From positions 1-64,000 of the forward strand of contig NZ_SLZK01000010.1 of NCBI RefSeq assembly GCF_004341105.1: 64,000 bases of DNA. The letters run 5' to 3'. Positions 52,784 to 61,141 of the stretch are shown piece by piece. A model generated the notes under the pieces. It worked only from the letters and a program-made list of their open reading frames with translations, ran no database searches and had not been told where the DNA came from. Within the stretch, counting starts at the first letter, position 1. Each line of letters begins with the position of its first letter. The translations under genes were made by a program, and so were the position numbers. The DNA is from Rhizobium sp. BK418. GTDB lineage: Bacteria > Pseudomonadota > Alphaproteobacteria > Rhizobiales > Rhizobiaceae.

Positions 52784-52925
52784 AATGGTTGCCTTGTGAG
52801 CACCTTTCTACGGTCGGCGGCTGTGCCAGAAGGCGCAGTTGAAGCCAGACAAGGAGGCTAGAACGGGAACGAGAGTGACAGGGCCGGGATCGGTAACTGA
52901 TGATCCTGCAGAGCGCCCACTGACG

Positions 52926-53429
52926 ATGATGAACCTGGAGCTGGTGGTCATTCCCGTGTCCGATGTCGATCGCTCGAAGGTTTTCTATTCCAGCTTGGGG
53001 TGGCATCTCGACATCGATCATGCCGCACGCGACGATTATCGTATCGTGCAGTTTACGCCGCCGGGCTCAGGATGCTCAATCATGTTCGGGACAAACATCA
53101 CGGCGGAGGCCCCAGGATCCGCCCAGGGACTTCATCTGGCCGTGGCTGACATAACGGTTGCCATCGAGGATCTTCGACGTAGGGGCGTAGAAGTGAGCGA
53201 CGCTTTCCACGACGAGGGCGGCATCTTCCACCATTCGAATGGCGTAGGTATTCGAAAAGGGCCGAACCCGGAGCACAAGAGTTATGCGTCGTATGCGACC
53301 GTCTACGATCCCGACGGCAACGGATGGACGCTCCAAGAAATCACGGCGAGGCTGCCAGGAACGCCCGGAGACGCGTCTTTCACCCCTCAGTTGATCCGAG
53401 CTGTCTGGGGAACGGGTGGCGCAACTTAA
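52926..53429 (+). CDS. VOC family protein (glyoxalase/dioxygenase superfamily)
   Basis: A protein of 167 residues from the ATG at 52926. It reads LELVVIPVSDVDRSKVFYSSLGW, YRIVQFTPPGSGCSIMFG, GLHLAVADITVAIEDLRRRGV and VYDPDGNGWTLQEI, the VOC fold with metal-ligand positions His and Glu. It resembles the second VOC protein at 58235 (many identical stretches). The start is uncertain because no strong ribosome binding site is present and the frame extends to 52839. Probably metabolic or resistance enzyme. Confidence 0.8.
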   Translation: MMNLELVVIPVSDVDRSKVFYSSLGWHLDIDHAARDDYRIVQFTPPGSGCSIMFGTNITAEAPGSAQGLHLAVADITVAIEDLRRRGVEVSDAFHDEGGIFHHSNGVGIRKGPNPEHKSYASYATVYDPDGNGWTLQEITARLPGTPGDASFTPQLIRAVWGTGGAT

Positions 53430-53537
53430 TTCGACGTTGCCCTCCCGCCTCCGGTTAATGACACTGCGAACGAGGTTAAAGGAAGAGATCGAGAACTTGG
53501 CCGCGCGGATCATACGTTGGCCAAGCTCTCAGCGGCA

Positions 53538-54821
53538 TCAGGCTCGCAGGCTACGGAAGGCCGTTCGGAGTTCGTCGCAGAAAACGGCTGTCTGCTCCCA
53601 CGCAGCGAAATGGCCGCCTTTCGACAAGCGATTGAAGTGTATCAGGTTGGGGTAGGCCTTCTCGGTCCAGCTCCGCGGCGCCGCGTAGATCTCGTCCGGA
53701 AAGACGCTAACGGCAACCGGGATCTTGACGCCCTTGGGGGCGAAGAACTGCAGTTTGTTCTCCCAGTAAAGTCTGGCGGAAGAGACTGCGGTGTTCGTTA
53801 GCCAGTACAGCGTGACGTTGTCCAGGACGTCGTCTTTCGACAGTCCCTCCTGTCCGCCATTGAACACTCTGGTAATCAGCTCGTAGCTTCGGATGTCGTG
53901 ATCAATCATCCAAGCCGCCAGTCCAACTGGAGAGTCCGCGATTCCGATAAGAGTCTGCGGCCGATTAGCCATCTCGATGGCGTATCCAAGGCCGTGCTTA
54001 TAGAAATCATCGAGTTGATCGAACGCACTGCTTTCGTCTTGCGAAAGCCCTGCCGGCTTCTTCCCGGCGCTCAACGCCGTGGCGATCTCATCCGGAACGG
54101 TCGCCGGCATGTTCACGTGGATTCCCGCGAGCTCTGGCGGGGCGATAATCGCCATCTGTTCTGTGATTGCGTCTCCCCAATCTCCGCCCTGCGCGACGTA
54201 ACGATTGTAGCCAAGGCGCTTCATCAGTTCGATCCACGCGTGAGCTATTCTGACCGGGTCCCAACCCTTCTCCGTCGGCTTGCCGGAGAACCCGTAGCCG
54301 GGAATCGAGGGAATCACGACATCGAAAGCGTCGTCAGCGTGTCTCCCGTGAGCAGCAGGGTCCGTCAGTGGACGAACGATCTTCATCTGCTCGATGATTG
54401 ATCCTGGCCAACCGTGGGTGACGATGATGGGAAGCGCTCCTTCCCGCTTCGATTTCACGTGAATGAAGTGTATATCCACTCCGTCGACCTCCGTGACGAA
54501 CTGGGGAATGGCGGAGAGGCGGGCCTCGACCTTGCGCCAATCGTGCTCGCTTGCCCAATATCTCGCAAGCTTCTCGATCGTGTCGGTCTGCACACCTTGG
54601 CTGGCGTCGTCGACGATCTCCCGCTCGGGAAAGCGCGTAGCTTTCACCCGGCGCCGAAGGTCGTCGAGCTGGGCGTCAGTTGCCTTGAACTTGAAGGCCC
54701 GGATCTCCTTGCCGCTCGCTCCCGCGTTCGCTAATCCGCTGGGCACAATGCTTAATGCGCCGGCCGCTGCAGCGGAAGCGAGTATGGATCGTCTGGTTAC
54801 ATCGATCGTTGTGGTGGTCAT
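53538..54821 (-). CDS. Tat-exported epoxide hydrolase-like protein
   Basis: A protein of 427 residues from the ATG at 54821 (AAAGGA site). Residues 10-30 form a twin-arginine signal (TRRSILASAAAAGAL and so on). The alpha/beta-hydrolase core has HGWPG at 136-140 (oxyanion loop), GGDWGDAI with the nucleophile Asp214, and a late GGHFAAWEQ with the catalytic His, i.e. the epoxide-hydrolase form with its characteristic N-terminal (EHN) region (residues 45-130). It would hydrolyse epoxides in the periplasm. Export of this family by Tat is uncommon. It is divergent from a LysR regulator gene, 161 bases away. Confidence 0.85.
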   Translation of the reverse strand: MTTTTIDVTRRSILASAAAAGALSIVPSGLANAGASGKEIRAFKFKATDAQLDDLRRRVKATRFPEREIVDDASQGVQTDTIEKLARYWASEHDWRKVEARLSAIPQFVTEVDGVDIHFIHVKSKREGALPIIVTHGWPGSIIEQMKIVRPLTDPAAHGRHADDAFDVVIPSIPGYGFSGKPTEKGWDPVRIAHAWIELMKRLGYNRYVAQGGDWGDAITEQMAIIAPPELAGIHVNMPATVPDEIATALSAGKKPAGLSQDESSAFDQLDDFYKHGLGYAIEMANRPQTLIGIADSPVGLAAWMIDHDIRSYELITRVFNGGQEGLSKDDVLDNVTLYWLTNTAVSSARLYWENKLQFFAPKGVKIPVAVSVFPDEIYAAPRSWTEKAYPNLIHFNRLSKGGHFAAWEQTAVFCDELRTAFRSLRA

Positions 54822-54905
54822 CTTCGATGTCCTTTGCTTCGGGTGGAAAATGACGTCACCGTGGCATTCGGCAGAAACTCCTTCCATTGGACCAAAGTGT
54901 GGGCA

Positions 54906-54917
54906 ATACCTTCGTAC
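54906..54917. promoter_or_regulatory. Operator-like element in the epoxide hydrolase-LysR gap
   Basis: ATACCTTCGTAC resembles the element ATACC-TT-GGTAT at 58209-58220, with a variant right arm. It lies between the divergent starts and fits the T-N11-A region that LysR regulators bind. Confidence 0.45.
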
Positions 54918-54982
54918 AATAGTGTGCAACCCGTCGATCATGCTCAGGCCGGGGATGGCGATCATAGAACACGGAGGGGGAG

Positions 54983-55915
54983 ATGGACCGTATCGACGCG
55001 ATGAAGGTTTTCGTCGCAGCCGTAGACGAAGGCAGCCTTGCTGGCGCGGCACGCAAGCTGAAACGATCGGCGACAGCAATAAGTCGAGCACTTGGCATGC
55101 TCGAACAGCACGTCGGAACCGAGTTGCTGCATCGAACGACCCGCAGCCTACATCTGAGTGAAGCGGGCCAGCGGTACGTCGTCGTTTGTAGACGAATTCT
55201 CTCCGATCTCGAAGAAGCTGACCTTGTCGCAGTCGGCGAGCAAGCTTCACCGCGGGGAATGCTGACAATTTCCGCCCCCCCAATATTGGGGGAGGAGGTT
55301 CTACGTCCGATCCTCGATGATTTTCTGCGCCTACATGAAAGAGTCTCCGTCAGGCTGCTAATGCTAGATCGCTTCGTGAACCTTGTGGACGAGGGCGTCG
55401 ATATTGTACTGCGCATCGGCAATCTGCCGGACTCGTCGAACATATCGACGAGGATTGGTGGCGACGTGCGGCGGGTAGTCGTCGGCTCGCCAGAGTATCT
55501 CGCCGGACCACCCGCCATCGTAGATCCTTCCGATCTAGCGGCGCACAGCATCATCGCGTTCAGCAATTTCGGTCTGGAATCGTGGAGCTTTTCGCCGCCC
55601 AAAGGATCCTCGATTCCGAGGTCGGTTCATTTCACGCCGAGATACGTTGTAAACAGTGTGAGAGCGGCCGCGGCGTCGGCTGCGGCCGGCCTTGGTCTTA
55701 CGAGACTTTACTCGTATCACGTCTCCCATCTTGTCAAAGATGGAAGCCTAAAGATCGTTCTGACGGAGGATGAACTTCCTCCACTTCCCGTCCATCTGTT
55801 GTCGCCTCCCGGCCGGATGACGGTTCCGAAGGTCCGCGCTTTCGTCGATTTTGCAGCGCCGCGCCTGAGGGCGGAGCTAGGACGCATCGCTTCCGAATCC
55901 GAAGGACTGACATGA
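54983..55915 (+). CDS. LysR family transcriptional regulator
   Basis: A protein of 310 residues. N-terminal HTH residues 1-60: MDRIDAMKVFVAAVDEGSLA, then ARKLKRSATAISRALGMLEQ and LLHRTTRSLHLSEAG. The rest is the LysR effector domain. It probably controls the divergent epoxide-hydrolase-like gene and perhaps the other genes with the ATACC-TT-GGTAT element. Its effector is not known. An 8-base-arm palindrome follows its stop. Confidence 0.9.
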   Translation: MDRIDAMKVFVAAVDEGSLAGAARKLKRSATAISRALGMLEQHVGTELLHRTTRSLHLSEAGQRYVVVCRRILSDLEEADLVAVGEQASPRGMLTISAPPILGEEVLRPILDDFLRLHERVSVRLLMLDRFVNLVDEGVDIVLRIGNLPDSSNISTRIGGDVRRVVVGSPEYLAGPPAIVDPSDLAAHSIIAFSNFGLESWSFSPPKGSSIPRSVHFTPRYVVNSVRAAAASAAAGLGLTRLYSYHVSHLVKDGSLKIVLTEDELPPLPVHLLSPPGRMTVPKVRAFVDFAAPRLRAELGRIASESEGLT

Positions 55916-55916
55916 T

Positions 55917-55935
55917 TGTGCCGATTATCGGCACA
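55917..55935. repeat. Inverted repeat after the LysR gene
   Basis: Perfect 8-base arms TGTGCCGA (55917-55924) and TCGGCACA (55928-55935) flank TTA, two bases after the LysR stop. There is no T-run after it, so it is a weak terminator candidate or an operator for the following SDR gene. Confidence 0.4.
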
Positions 55936-56054
55936 GTGTCGCCCTACAGGTGACAATTCTGCCGATCAACGGAAGCATCTAAATCTTGCTCATCGACGCC
56001 GAGGGCGTTGGACGACCGAAGGAAACGGCCGTCAATATGAGAAAGATTCACATC

Positions 56055-56765
56055 ATGAGCACTCAGAAAGTGGCAATCGTCACCGGCGCGTCACAGGGCA
56101 TCGGCGAGGGTTTGGTGCGGGGTTACCGCGAAAAGGGCTATAACGTCGTAGCGACCTCCCGGTCGGTAGAAGCTGGCCCCGACTCCGGCGTTCTTGCCAT
56201 CGCCGGTGACATCGCGAAGCCGGAAACCGCAGAGCGTGTGGTTCGCGACGCGCTGGAACGTTTCGGTCGGATCGATACGCTGGTCAATAACGCTGGCGTG
56301 TTCACGGCGAAGCCGTTCGTCGACTTCACTCAAGAGGACTACGACCTCAACTTCGGCGTCAACATCGCCGGTTTCTTCCACATCACTCAACGCGCTGCAC
56401 GTGAGATGCTGAAGCAGGGTGCAGGGCACATCGTCTCGATCACCACCAGCCTCGTCGATCAGCCGATCGCGGGCGTACCTGCCGCTTTGGCGTCTCTTAC
56501 GAAAGGCGGTCTCAACTCCGTGACGAAGGGCCTGGCGCTTGAGTATGCAAAATTGGGCATTCGCGTGAACGCCGTTTCCCCTGGCATCATCAAGACCCCC
56601 ATGCATGCCCCTGAGACGCACGAGTTCCTCTCCGGTCTTCATCCGGTGGCTCACATGGGCGAGGTCAGCGACATCGTCAAGGCAGTCCTGTTCCTTGAGG
56701 ATGCCGGATTTGTAACTGGTGAAATCCTTCACGTCGACGGCGGCCAGAACGCCGGGCGCTGGTAA
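56055..56765 (+). CDS. SDR family oxidoreductase
   Basis: A protein of 236 residues (an ATG at 56037 would add 6). It has VTGASQGIGEG, LVNNAG and a late SLTKGG stretch in place of the usual Tyr-x3-Lys, followed by a typical end (GEVSDIVKAVLFLEDAGFVTGEILHVDGG). I see ALASLTKGGLNS at the catalytic position, where a Tyr is replaced by another residue, so activity should be checked. It lies downstream of the LysR gene and 61 bases upstream of the DsbA-family start. Confidence 0.8.
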   Translation: MSTQKVAIVTGASQGIGEGLVRGYREKGYNVVATSRSVEAGPDSGVLAIAGDIAKPETAERVVRDALERFGRIDTLVNNAGVFTAKPFVDFTQEDYDLNFGVNIAGFFHITQRAAREMLKQGAGHIVSITTSLVDQPIAGVPAALASLTKGGLNSVTKGLALEYAKLGIRVNAVSPGIIKTPMHAPETHEFLSGLHPVAHMGEVSDIVKAVLFLEDAGFVTGEILHVDGGQNAGRW

Positions 56766-56826
56766 CTAAGTGGGAGAGTGGATTCGGCAACCAATCGCCG
56801 GGTTCACCAGTGAAAGGCGACTGATC

Positions 56827-57477
56827 ATGGAACTTGTTCTTGCTGCCGACCCTATGTGCTCCTGGTGCTACGGCTTCGGCAAGGAAATGGAAGTGCTGCT
56901 TGAGAGACACCCGGAAGCATCCTTGACGATCATCCTTGGAGGTCTGCGAGCAGGTGCGACCGACTTGCTGGACGACGCAGGCAAGCAATTCCGACTGCGT
57001 CACTGGGCGAAAGTCGAAGAAGCAAGCGGTCTACCTTTCAATCGGGAGGGTCTGCTGACTCGCGAAGGATTCGTCTATGACACCGAACCGGTGTGCAGAG
57101 CCGTTGTAGCGGCACGAATTTTGAAGCCGGACGCGGACGTATTGAGCGTATTTCGCGCGTTCCAGCATGCTTTTTACGTCGACGCTGTCGACACCACCGA
57201 CGGCGAGGCTCTTGCCACAGTTGGCAGCGCCGCACTCACCTCGCTCGGCCATTCGGTCTCCGCGTTGGAATTTCTAGGAACCTGGCGCCGTAAGAGCACC
57301 GTTGAAGAAGCGGCGGCCGACTTTGCCACCGCGCGCGCGCTGGGCGTGACAAGCTTTCCGACTCTCTTCGTTAGAAAGGATGGAAGGCTTGCGCGGATCG
57401 GGGCCGGGTACGCGCAGGTAGACGCTCTAGAAAATCACCTGTCGGCAATGGGCTTTCAGAACCGGCCACGAAATTGA
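56827..57477 (+). CDS. DsbA family oxidoreductase
   Basis: A protein of 216 residues from the ATG at 56827 (the frame opens at 56770). The active site CSWC is at Cys11 and Cys14, and the cis-proline region is TSFPTLFV near 178-185. It resembles FrnE/YwbO-type DsbA proteins, cytoplasmic (no signal peptide). It probably acts as a thiol-disulfide or glutathione-linked isomerase. It follows the SDR gene and precedes a broken tautomerase gene. Confidence 0.8.
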   Translation: MELVLAADPMCSWCYGFGKEMEVLLERHPEASLTIILGGLRAGATDLLDDAGKQFRLRHWAKVEEASGLPFNREGLLTREGFVYDTEPVCRAVVAARILKPDADVLSVFRAFQHAFYVDAVDTTDGEALATVGSAALTSLGHSVSALEFLGTWRRKSTVEEAAADFATARALGVTSFPTLFVRKDGRLARIGAGYAQVDALENHLSAMGFQNRPRN

Positions 57478-57488
57478 AGGAATTCCAC

Positions 57489-57711
57489 ATGCCTATCGTA
57501 AACATCCAAGTCACCTGAGAAGGCAAGACGCCATGGATGAGCTCGGTGAATTGAGGAAAAGGCACGGATCATTTGCTGGCGTCAGCAACGTCCTTCTTGA
57601 GGTCCTGAACAAGCCGCTGGCACCAACCTTCGTTGTCATAGAGGAAGTCGGTCTCGAAAACTGGGGCTGGGGCGGCTACCGGTAGAGGAATACAGAAAGC
57701 AACTTTCCGAT
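57489..57711 (+). pseudogene. 4-oxalocrotonate tautomerase-like pseudogene
   Basis: The start MPIVNIQVT, then a TGA where the family has Arg, then EGKTPWMSSVN. After frame changes come EEKARII and AGVSNVLLEVLNKPLAPTF, then VVIEEVGLENWGWGG, then a further frame change LPVEEYRKQLSD. This is a complete tautomerase-like gene (catalytic Pro after Met) with a stop codon and at least three frame disruptions. No product is expected. Confidence 0.8.
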
Positions 57712-57722
57712 GCCAAGCCTTC

Positions 57723-58106
57723 CTACGAAGCAATGCCTTTCCCCAACGCTGTTGTGACCGCCTCTTCCAGATCGTTCTCGCTGAATGGTTTGTAGAGGCA
57801 GTCCACTGCCCCTTCCCGGAGCAGTTCAGTCCGAAGCACATCGTCGTGGATCGCGGTGATGAAAACAACGGGAATACGAAGCCCTCTCCGCACGAGCTCC
57901 CGAAAAAGTTCAGGCCCTGACATTCCGGGCATTGTGATGTCGAGGACAATGCATCCGGTCTTCTGCATCGAAGTCGAGTGAAGAAACGCTTCTGCCGATT
58001 CGAAGGCTTCTGCCGGAAAGCCTAAGGACTTCAAAAGTGGCGGCAGGGACTCCCGTACCGACACGTCGTCGTCAACGACCGAAATCAAATCGTGAAACCC
58101 TCCCAT
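57723..58106 (-). CDS. Single-domain response regulator (FixJ-type receiver)
   Basis: A protein of 127 residues: a receiver domain only. Asp12-14 (VVDDDVS), phospho-acceptor Asp56 (CIVLDITMPG), Thr84 (VFITA) and Lys106 (LYKPFSE) are present. No output domain follows. The start at 58106 gives MGGFHDLISVVDDD. A perfect ATACC-TT-GGTAT element lies upstream at 58209-58220. Its kinase is not in the window. Confidence 0.85.
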   Translation of the reverse strand: MGGFHDLISVVDDDVSVRESLPPLLKSLGFPAEAFESAEAFLHSTSMQKTGCIVLDITMPGMSGPELFRELVRRGLRIPVVFITAIHDDVLRTELLREGAVDCLYKPFSENDLEEAVTTALGKGIAS

Positions 58107-58208
58107 ATGCAACTCCGTTGCGCGACCCTCCTGAAGGATCGCAAGCCTCGTTCGACAAAAACGGCCGCCATGGTTTCAAACTAGGATTCCTTCAACCTGC
58201 AATACATT

Positions 58209-58220
58209 ATACCTTGGTAT
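58209..58220. promoter_or_regulatory. ATACC-TT-GGTAT element upstream of the response regulator
   Basis: ATACCTTGGTAT has perfect 5-base arms and a 2-base centre. It lies about 100 bases upstream of the response regulator gene and downstream of the VOC gene. Related copies occur at 52756-52782 and 54906-54917. Confidence 0.55.
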
Positions 58221-58234
58221 CGGTCGGAGGATTA

Positions 58235-58906
58235 TCAGCAGGGGAGTGGTCCACCCTGCTGTTCTGCCTCAATGTACGCCGCGTACCATTCAGGCCACGT
58301 CTCGTCGTGATTGCCTTCGTTTTGCGCTTCATGCCTGCCGTGTGCAGCCGCGGCTCTACGCAGCGCCGCGGCGATATCGGCTGCAGAGGAAAACATTGCG
58401 CCCCTCGGCTCGATACGACCCGCCAGTCGGGTCGTAACTTCCTGGAAAAGCCAGCCATTACCGTCCGGATCGCTAAATGATGCGAAGGAGCCATAACTCG
58501 CTCTGGATGGGTGTGGCCCCGGCAGCCGCGCATCGTTGCCCTGGTGGTGGAACACTCCGCCGGTATCGTGGAAGACCCCGCTCATTTCCGCGCCTCTGGC
58601 CGCAAGGGTCGCGTGAGCGATTTCGATGTCTGACACAACAAGATGGAGTCCCTGCGCTGAACCGGGCGCCGCTGAGGTCACCTTAGATCCAAAGATCACC
58701 GAACATTGGGATCCAGGCGGCGTGACTTGGACGACCCGAAAACCATTATCTCCGGGCACGTCTGCGTCGAGACGCCATCCCAAGCCCGTGTAGAATTTCT
58801 TGGCTCTATCCACATCCGAGACCGGGATGACCACGACCTCCAGTTTCATGTCCATTTCGGTCGCTGCTTTCGGTGCGACTGTCTTTGGTTGCTTCCGATC
58901 ATCCAT
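58235..58906 (-). CDS. VOC family protein
   Basis: A protein of 223 residues. It shows the same landmarks as the VOC protein at 52926: LEVVVIPVSDVDRAKKFYTGLGW, FRVVQVTPPGSQCSVIFG, GLHLVVSDIEIAHATLAARGA and FSDPDGNGWLFQEV. An extra C-terminal tail (AAAHGRHEAQNEGNHDETWP) is added. The ATG at 58906 has a GAGGAGAG site. The two VOC paralogues flank the epoxide hydrolase-LysR-SDR group. Confidence 0.8.
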   Translation of the reverse strand: MDDRKQPKTVAPKAATEMDMKLEVVVIPVSDVDRAKKFYTGLGWRLDADVPGDNGFRVVQVTPPGSQCSVIFGSKVTSAAPGSAQGLHLVVSDIEIAHATLAARGAEMSGVFHDTGGVFHHQGNDARLPGPHPSRASYGSFASFSDPDGNGWLFQEVTTRLAGRIEPRGAMFSSAADIAAALRRAAAAHGRHEAQNEGNHDETWPEWYAAYIEAEQQGGPLPC

Positions 58907-59322
58907 AATGAGCTCTCCTCGTCAGCTAGGGTTTCTGCCATCATGCTGCGCCTTTGGGCGCGCGGCGTCCATTGTCCAATGGTGTAGCTCTGGCCCATTG
59001 GGAGCGTCGCAGCGGAGAACTCGAAGGTGTCTAAGGCGCCACAAAAGCGTTCATGCTGGCAAGGACGCTGTCGCTCCATGAGCGAGTTCGCCAATCGGAA
59101 CGTTCGCTTCCAGGCGATCCGCGAAATGGTCGATTCTGCTGTTCAGGGTTAGATCAAGGCGAACTCATCGCTCTGCCGTCACTTCCTCCTAACGTCGCGG
59201 ACTGGGTCGCCTATGGGGCCGCAAGACAAGGGCTGCTGCCGAACCTGTCGCTCAGCGTTCCGGGTGGAAGTATCGGTTGAGGGTCGTCTGAGGGCCATCC
59301 GGGCGTTATCGCAGAGTAGAAG
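58907..59322. other. Intergenic region, no gene recognised
   Basis: No frame with a family match. Between the VOC start and the terminator hairpin at 59323. No further ATACC-TT-GGTAT copy was found here. Confidence 0.4.
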
Positions 59323-59350
59323 AAACGCCGCCCTGGGTGAGGCGGCGTTT
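59323..59350. terminator. Intrinsic terminator, downstream of the HAD gene
   Basis: A perfect 10-base stem AAACGCCGCC/GGCGGCGTTT with an 8-base loop (CTGGGTGA). It is flanked by an A-run on one side and a T-run on the other, so it can act in both directions. It lies 24 bases beyond the HAD-type gene stop. Confidence 0.8.
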
Positions 59351-59373
59351 TCCTTGATCTGGGGACGGCTGCG

Positions 59374-60216
59374 TCAAGCGCCGAGCTGATTGGCGAGATC
59401 GATCAGATCGGTTGCGATCACATCTATGAATTCCTCGGGTGTAGTATCGGCTGCGTGACCGGGGCCGAGTTCCAATGGACGTGGAATGTAGGCCGTCCGA
59501 AATCCAGCCTTCCTGGATGCCCGGAGATCCCACTTGTGGGCCGATACCATCAGAAGCTGATCGGCCCTGAACCCAGTGTAGTCTACGGCTAGTCGGTAGA
59601 CGCGGGGGTCGGGCTTGAATGCCTTGTTGAGCTCACCTGTAAGGATCTCGTCGAAGGGAAGGCCGCTGCCCTTAACGAGGGCGGTCATCTGCGACATCGC
59701 AGCGTTGGTCAGCGTGGCGAGGGTGTATTTTTGTCGAAGTTGAGCGAGCCCGGCCTGTGCGTCACGCCAAGGAATCATCTGTCCCCAGACCGAGAGCAGC
59801 TCCTCTCGATGACTGTTAGTAAGAATATTCTGGACGCCTCGTTTCGCGAGTAGCGGTCCAAGCGCTTCGCGATAGACCTCGGTGTTGGAGACCCACGGAC
59901 GTCTCTGCGCCGAAATCTCAACAATGATATCATGCGCTGCACTGCTCCAGTCGCCGGCAAGCGTCACCGCCCAGTCCTGCGCCAGTCCCAGCCGTTCCCC
60001 GATTGCCTTCGCCTTTGCAGATATGGGGTCGTAAAAGTCAAAAACCGTTCCCTGCATGTCAAAAGTAAGCGCCTTGACGCCAGAGAGATACGCGCTACTA
60101 GCAGCCCAGGACCAGCGCGGGGGAAGGGCTAGCGACGCGGCACTAATTAAGGTCCCAAATAAGAATGATCGACGCGATGGTCTGATATCGTCAAGAGGCG
60201 CGGAATCGTTGCTCAT
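59374..60216 (-). CDS. Tat-exported HAD (haloacid dehalogenase type II-like) protein
   Basis: A protein of 280 residues. N-terminal twin-arginine signal with SRRSFLFGTLISAASLALPP (Arg15-Arg16). HAD motifs: FDMQGTVFDF with nucleophile Asp53, LTNAAMSQM (motif II), FKPDPRVY with the Lys, and VSAHKWDLRASRKAG (motif III region). The usual haloacid dehalogenase motif I is DxYGTLxD; here it is DMQGTVFD, so the substrate may differ. Export of HAD dehalogenases by Tat is rare. It is first of a block on the minus strand with an SDR and an AEC carrier upstream. Confidence 0.8.
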   Translation of the reverse strand: MSNDSAPLDDIRPSRRSFLFGTLISAASLALPPRWSWAASSAYLSGVKALTFDMQGTVFDFYDPISAKAKAIGERLGLAQDWAVTLAGDWSSAAHDIIVEISAQRRPWVSNTEVYREALGPLLAKRGVQNILTNSHREELLSVWGQMIPWRDAQAGLAQLRQKYTLATLTNAAMSQMTALVKGSGLPFDEILTGELNKAFKPDPRVYRLAVDYTGFRADQLLMVSAHKWDLRASRKAGFRTAYIPRPLELGPGHAADTTPEEFIDVIATDLIDLANQLGA

Positions 60217-60294
60217 GTCGCATCTCCAACCTTTGTCCCGTGTTAGCGCCAGGTCTGTCGGGCGCCCGTCGACGTCCGGCAGACGTTCCCGAAA

Positions 60295-61098
60295 TCAGAT
60301 CGTCCGACTGAGCATCGCCACCCCGGCAGCGGCGTGCCAGTCTGCGGTTTCCTTTGGGTAAATGGTGCGGAACGGGCCGGTCGACTCCGGAATGAGTTCG
60401 ACCATCTTGGCGATCATATCGTTCGGATCGAGACGCATCTCGTTCTTATCGATGAGCGCATCTGTCTGCGCCTTATACGAAGCTCGACTAGTGAAGTTGA
60501 CCTCGTCATCAAGCCAACGATAGGCGGATTCGACCATGCGCTCGTTGAAGCCAGTGAAGTAGGGGCCTGGGTTGATGGTCTGGACCTGAATGTCGAATTC
60601 CCTCAGTTCCTCCTGCATTGCTTCGCTGATCGCCTGAAGCGCGTGCTTGGTGGCGGAATAGGAGCCGAGCATACCGGGGCTGACGACGCCGAGAATGGAC
60701 GAGATGAAAACCACCTTGCCCTTGACCTTAGACTTGACCCAGCGTCGAATAACCTTCTGGGTAAGGTCCAGCAGCGCGAAGACATTGACTTCAAAGTTCG
60801 CCTTCACTAGCTCGAGCGGAATCTCAGCGATCGGGCCGCCTTCGCCGATGCCGGCGTTATTGACCAGAATGTCGAAATCGAGCTTCACCGCGGCAGCGAT
60901 ATCGAAGCGATCCAAGAGGTTCAGCTTCGTCACTGTGATGTTCGTCAGACCTTGCTCGACGATCGTATTGCGAAGCGCCGTAACCTGAGGCCATGATTCC
61001 ACTGTCGCAATGACGGTGTGGCCCTTTTTGGCCAGGCCGATTGCAGCCCCGGCGCCCAGACCTGAGCCAGCGCCGGTAATCAGAATTTTCTTGGGCAT
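60295..61098 (-). CDS. SDR family oxidoreductase
   Basis: A protein of 267 residues with the NAD(P) motif ITGAGSGLGAG, ILVNNAG, a catalytic Ser (FISSILGVVS) and YSATKHA, the Tyr-x3-Lys. It lacks signal peptides. It lies 78 bases upstream of the HAD gene and 43 bases downstream of the AEC carrier gene on the same strand, so they may be co-transcribed. Substrate unknown. Confidence 0.9.
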   Translation of the reverse strand: MPKKILITGAGSGLGAGAAIGLAKKGHTVIATVESWPQVTALRNTIVEQGLTNITVTKLNLLDRFDIAAAVKLDFDILVNNAGIGEGGPIAEIPLELVKANFEVNVFALLDLTQKVIRRWVKSKVKGKVVFISSILGVVSPGMLGSYSATKHALQAISEAMQEELREFDIQVQTINPGPYFTGFNERMVESAYRWLDDEVNFTSRASYKAQTDALIDKNEMRLDPNDMIAKMVELIPESTGPFRTIYPKETADWHAAAGVAMLSRTI

Positions 61099-61141
61099 TT
61101 TCGGTACTCCTGTTTTTGAAGTTGATTACGATCGCTGGACC

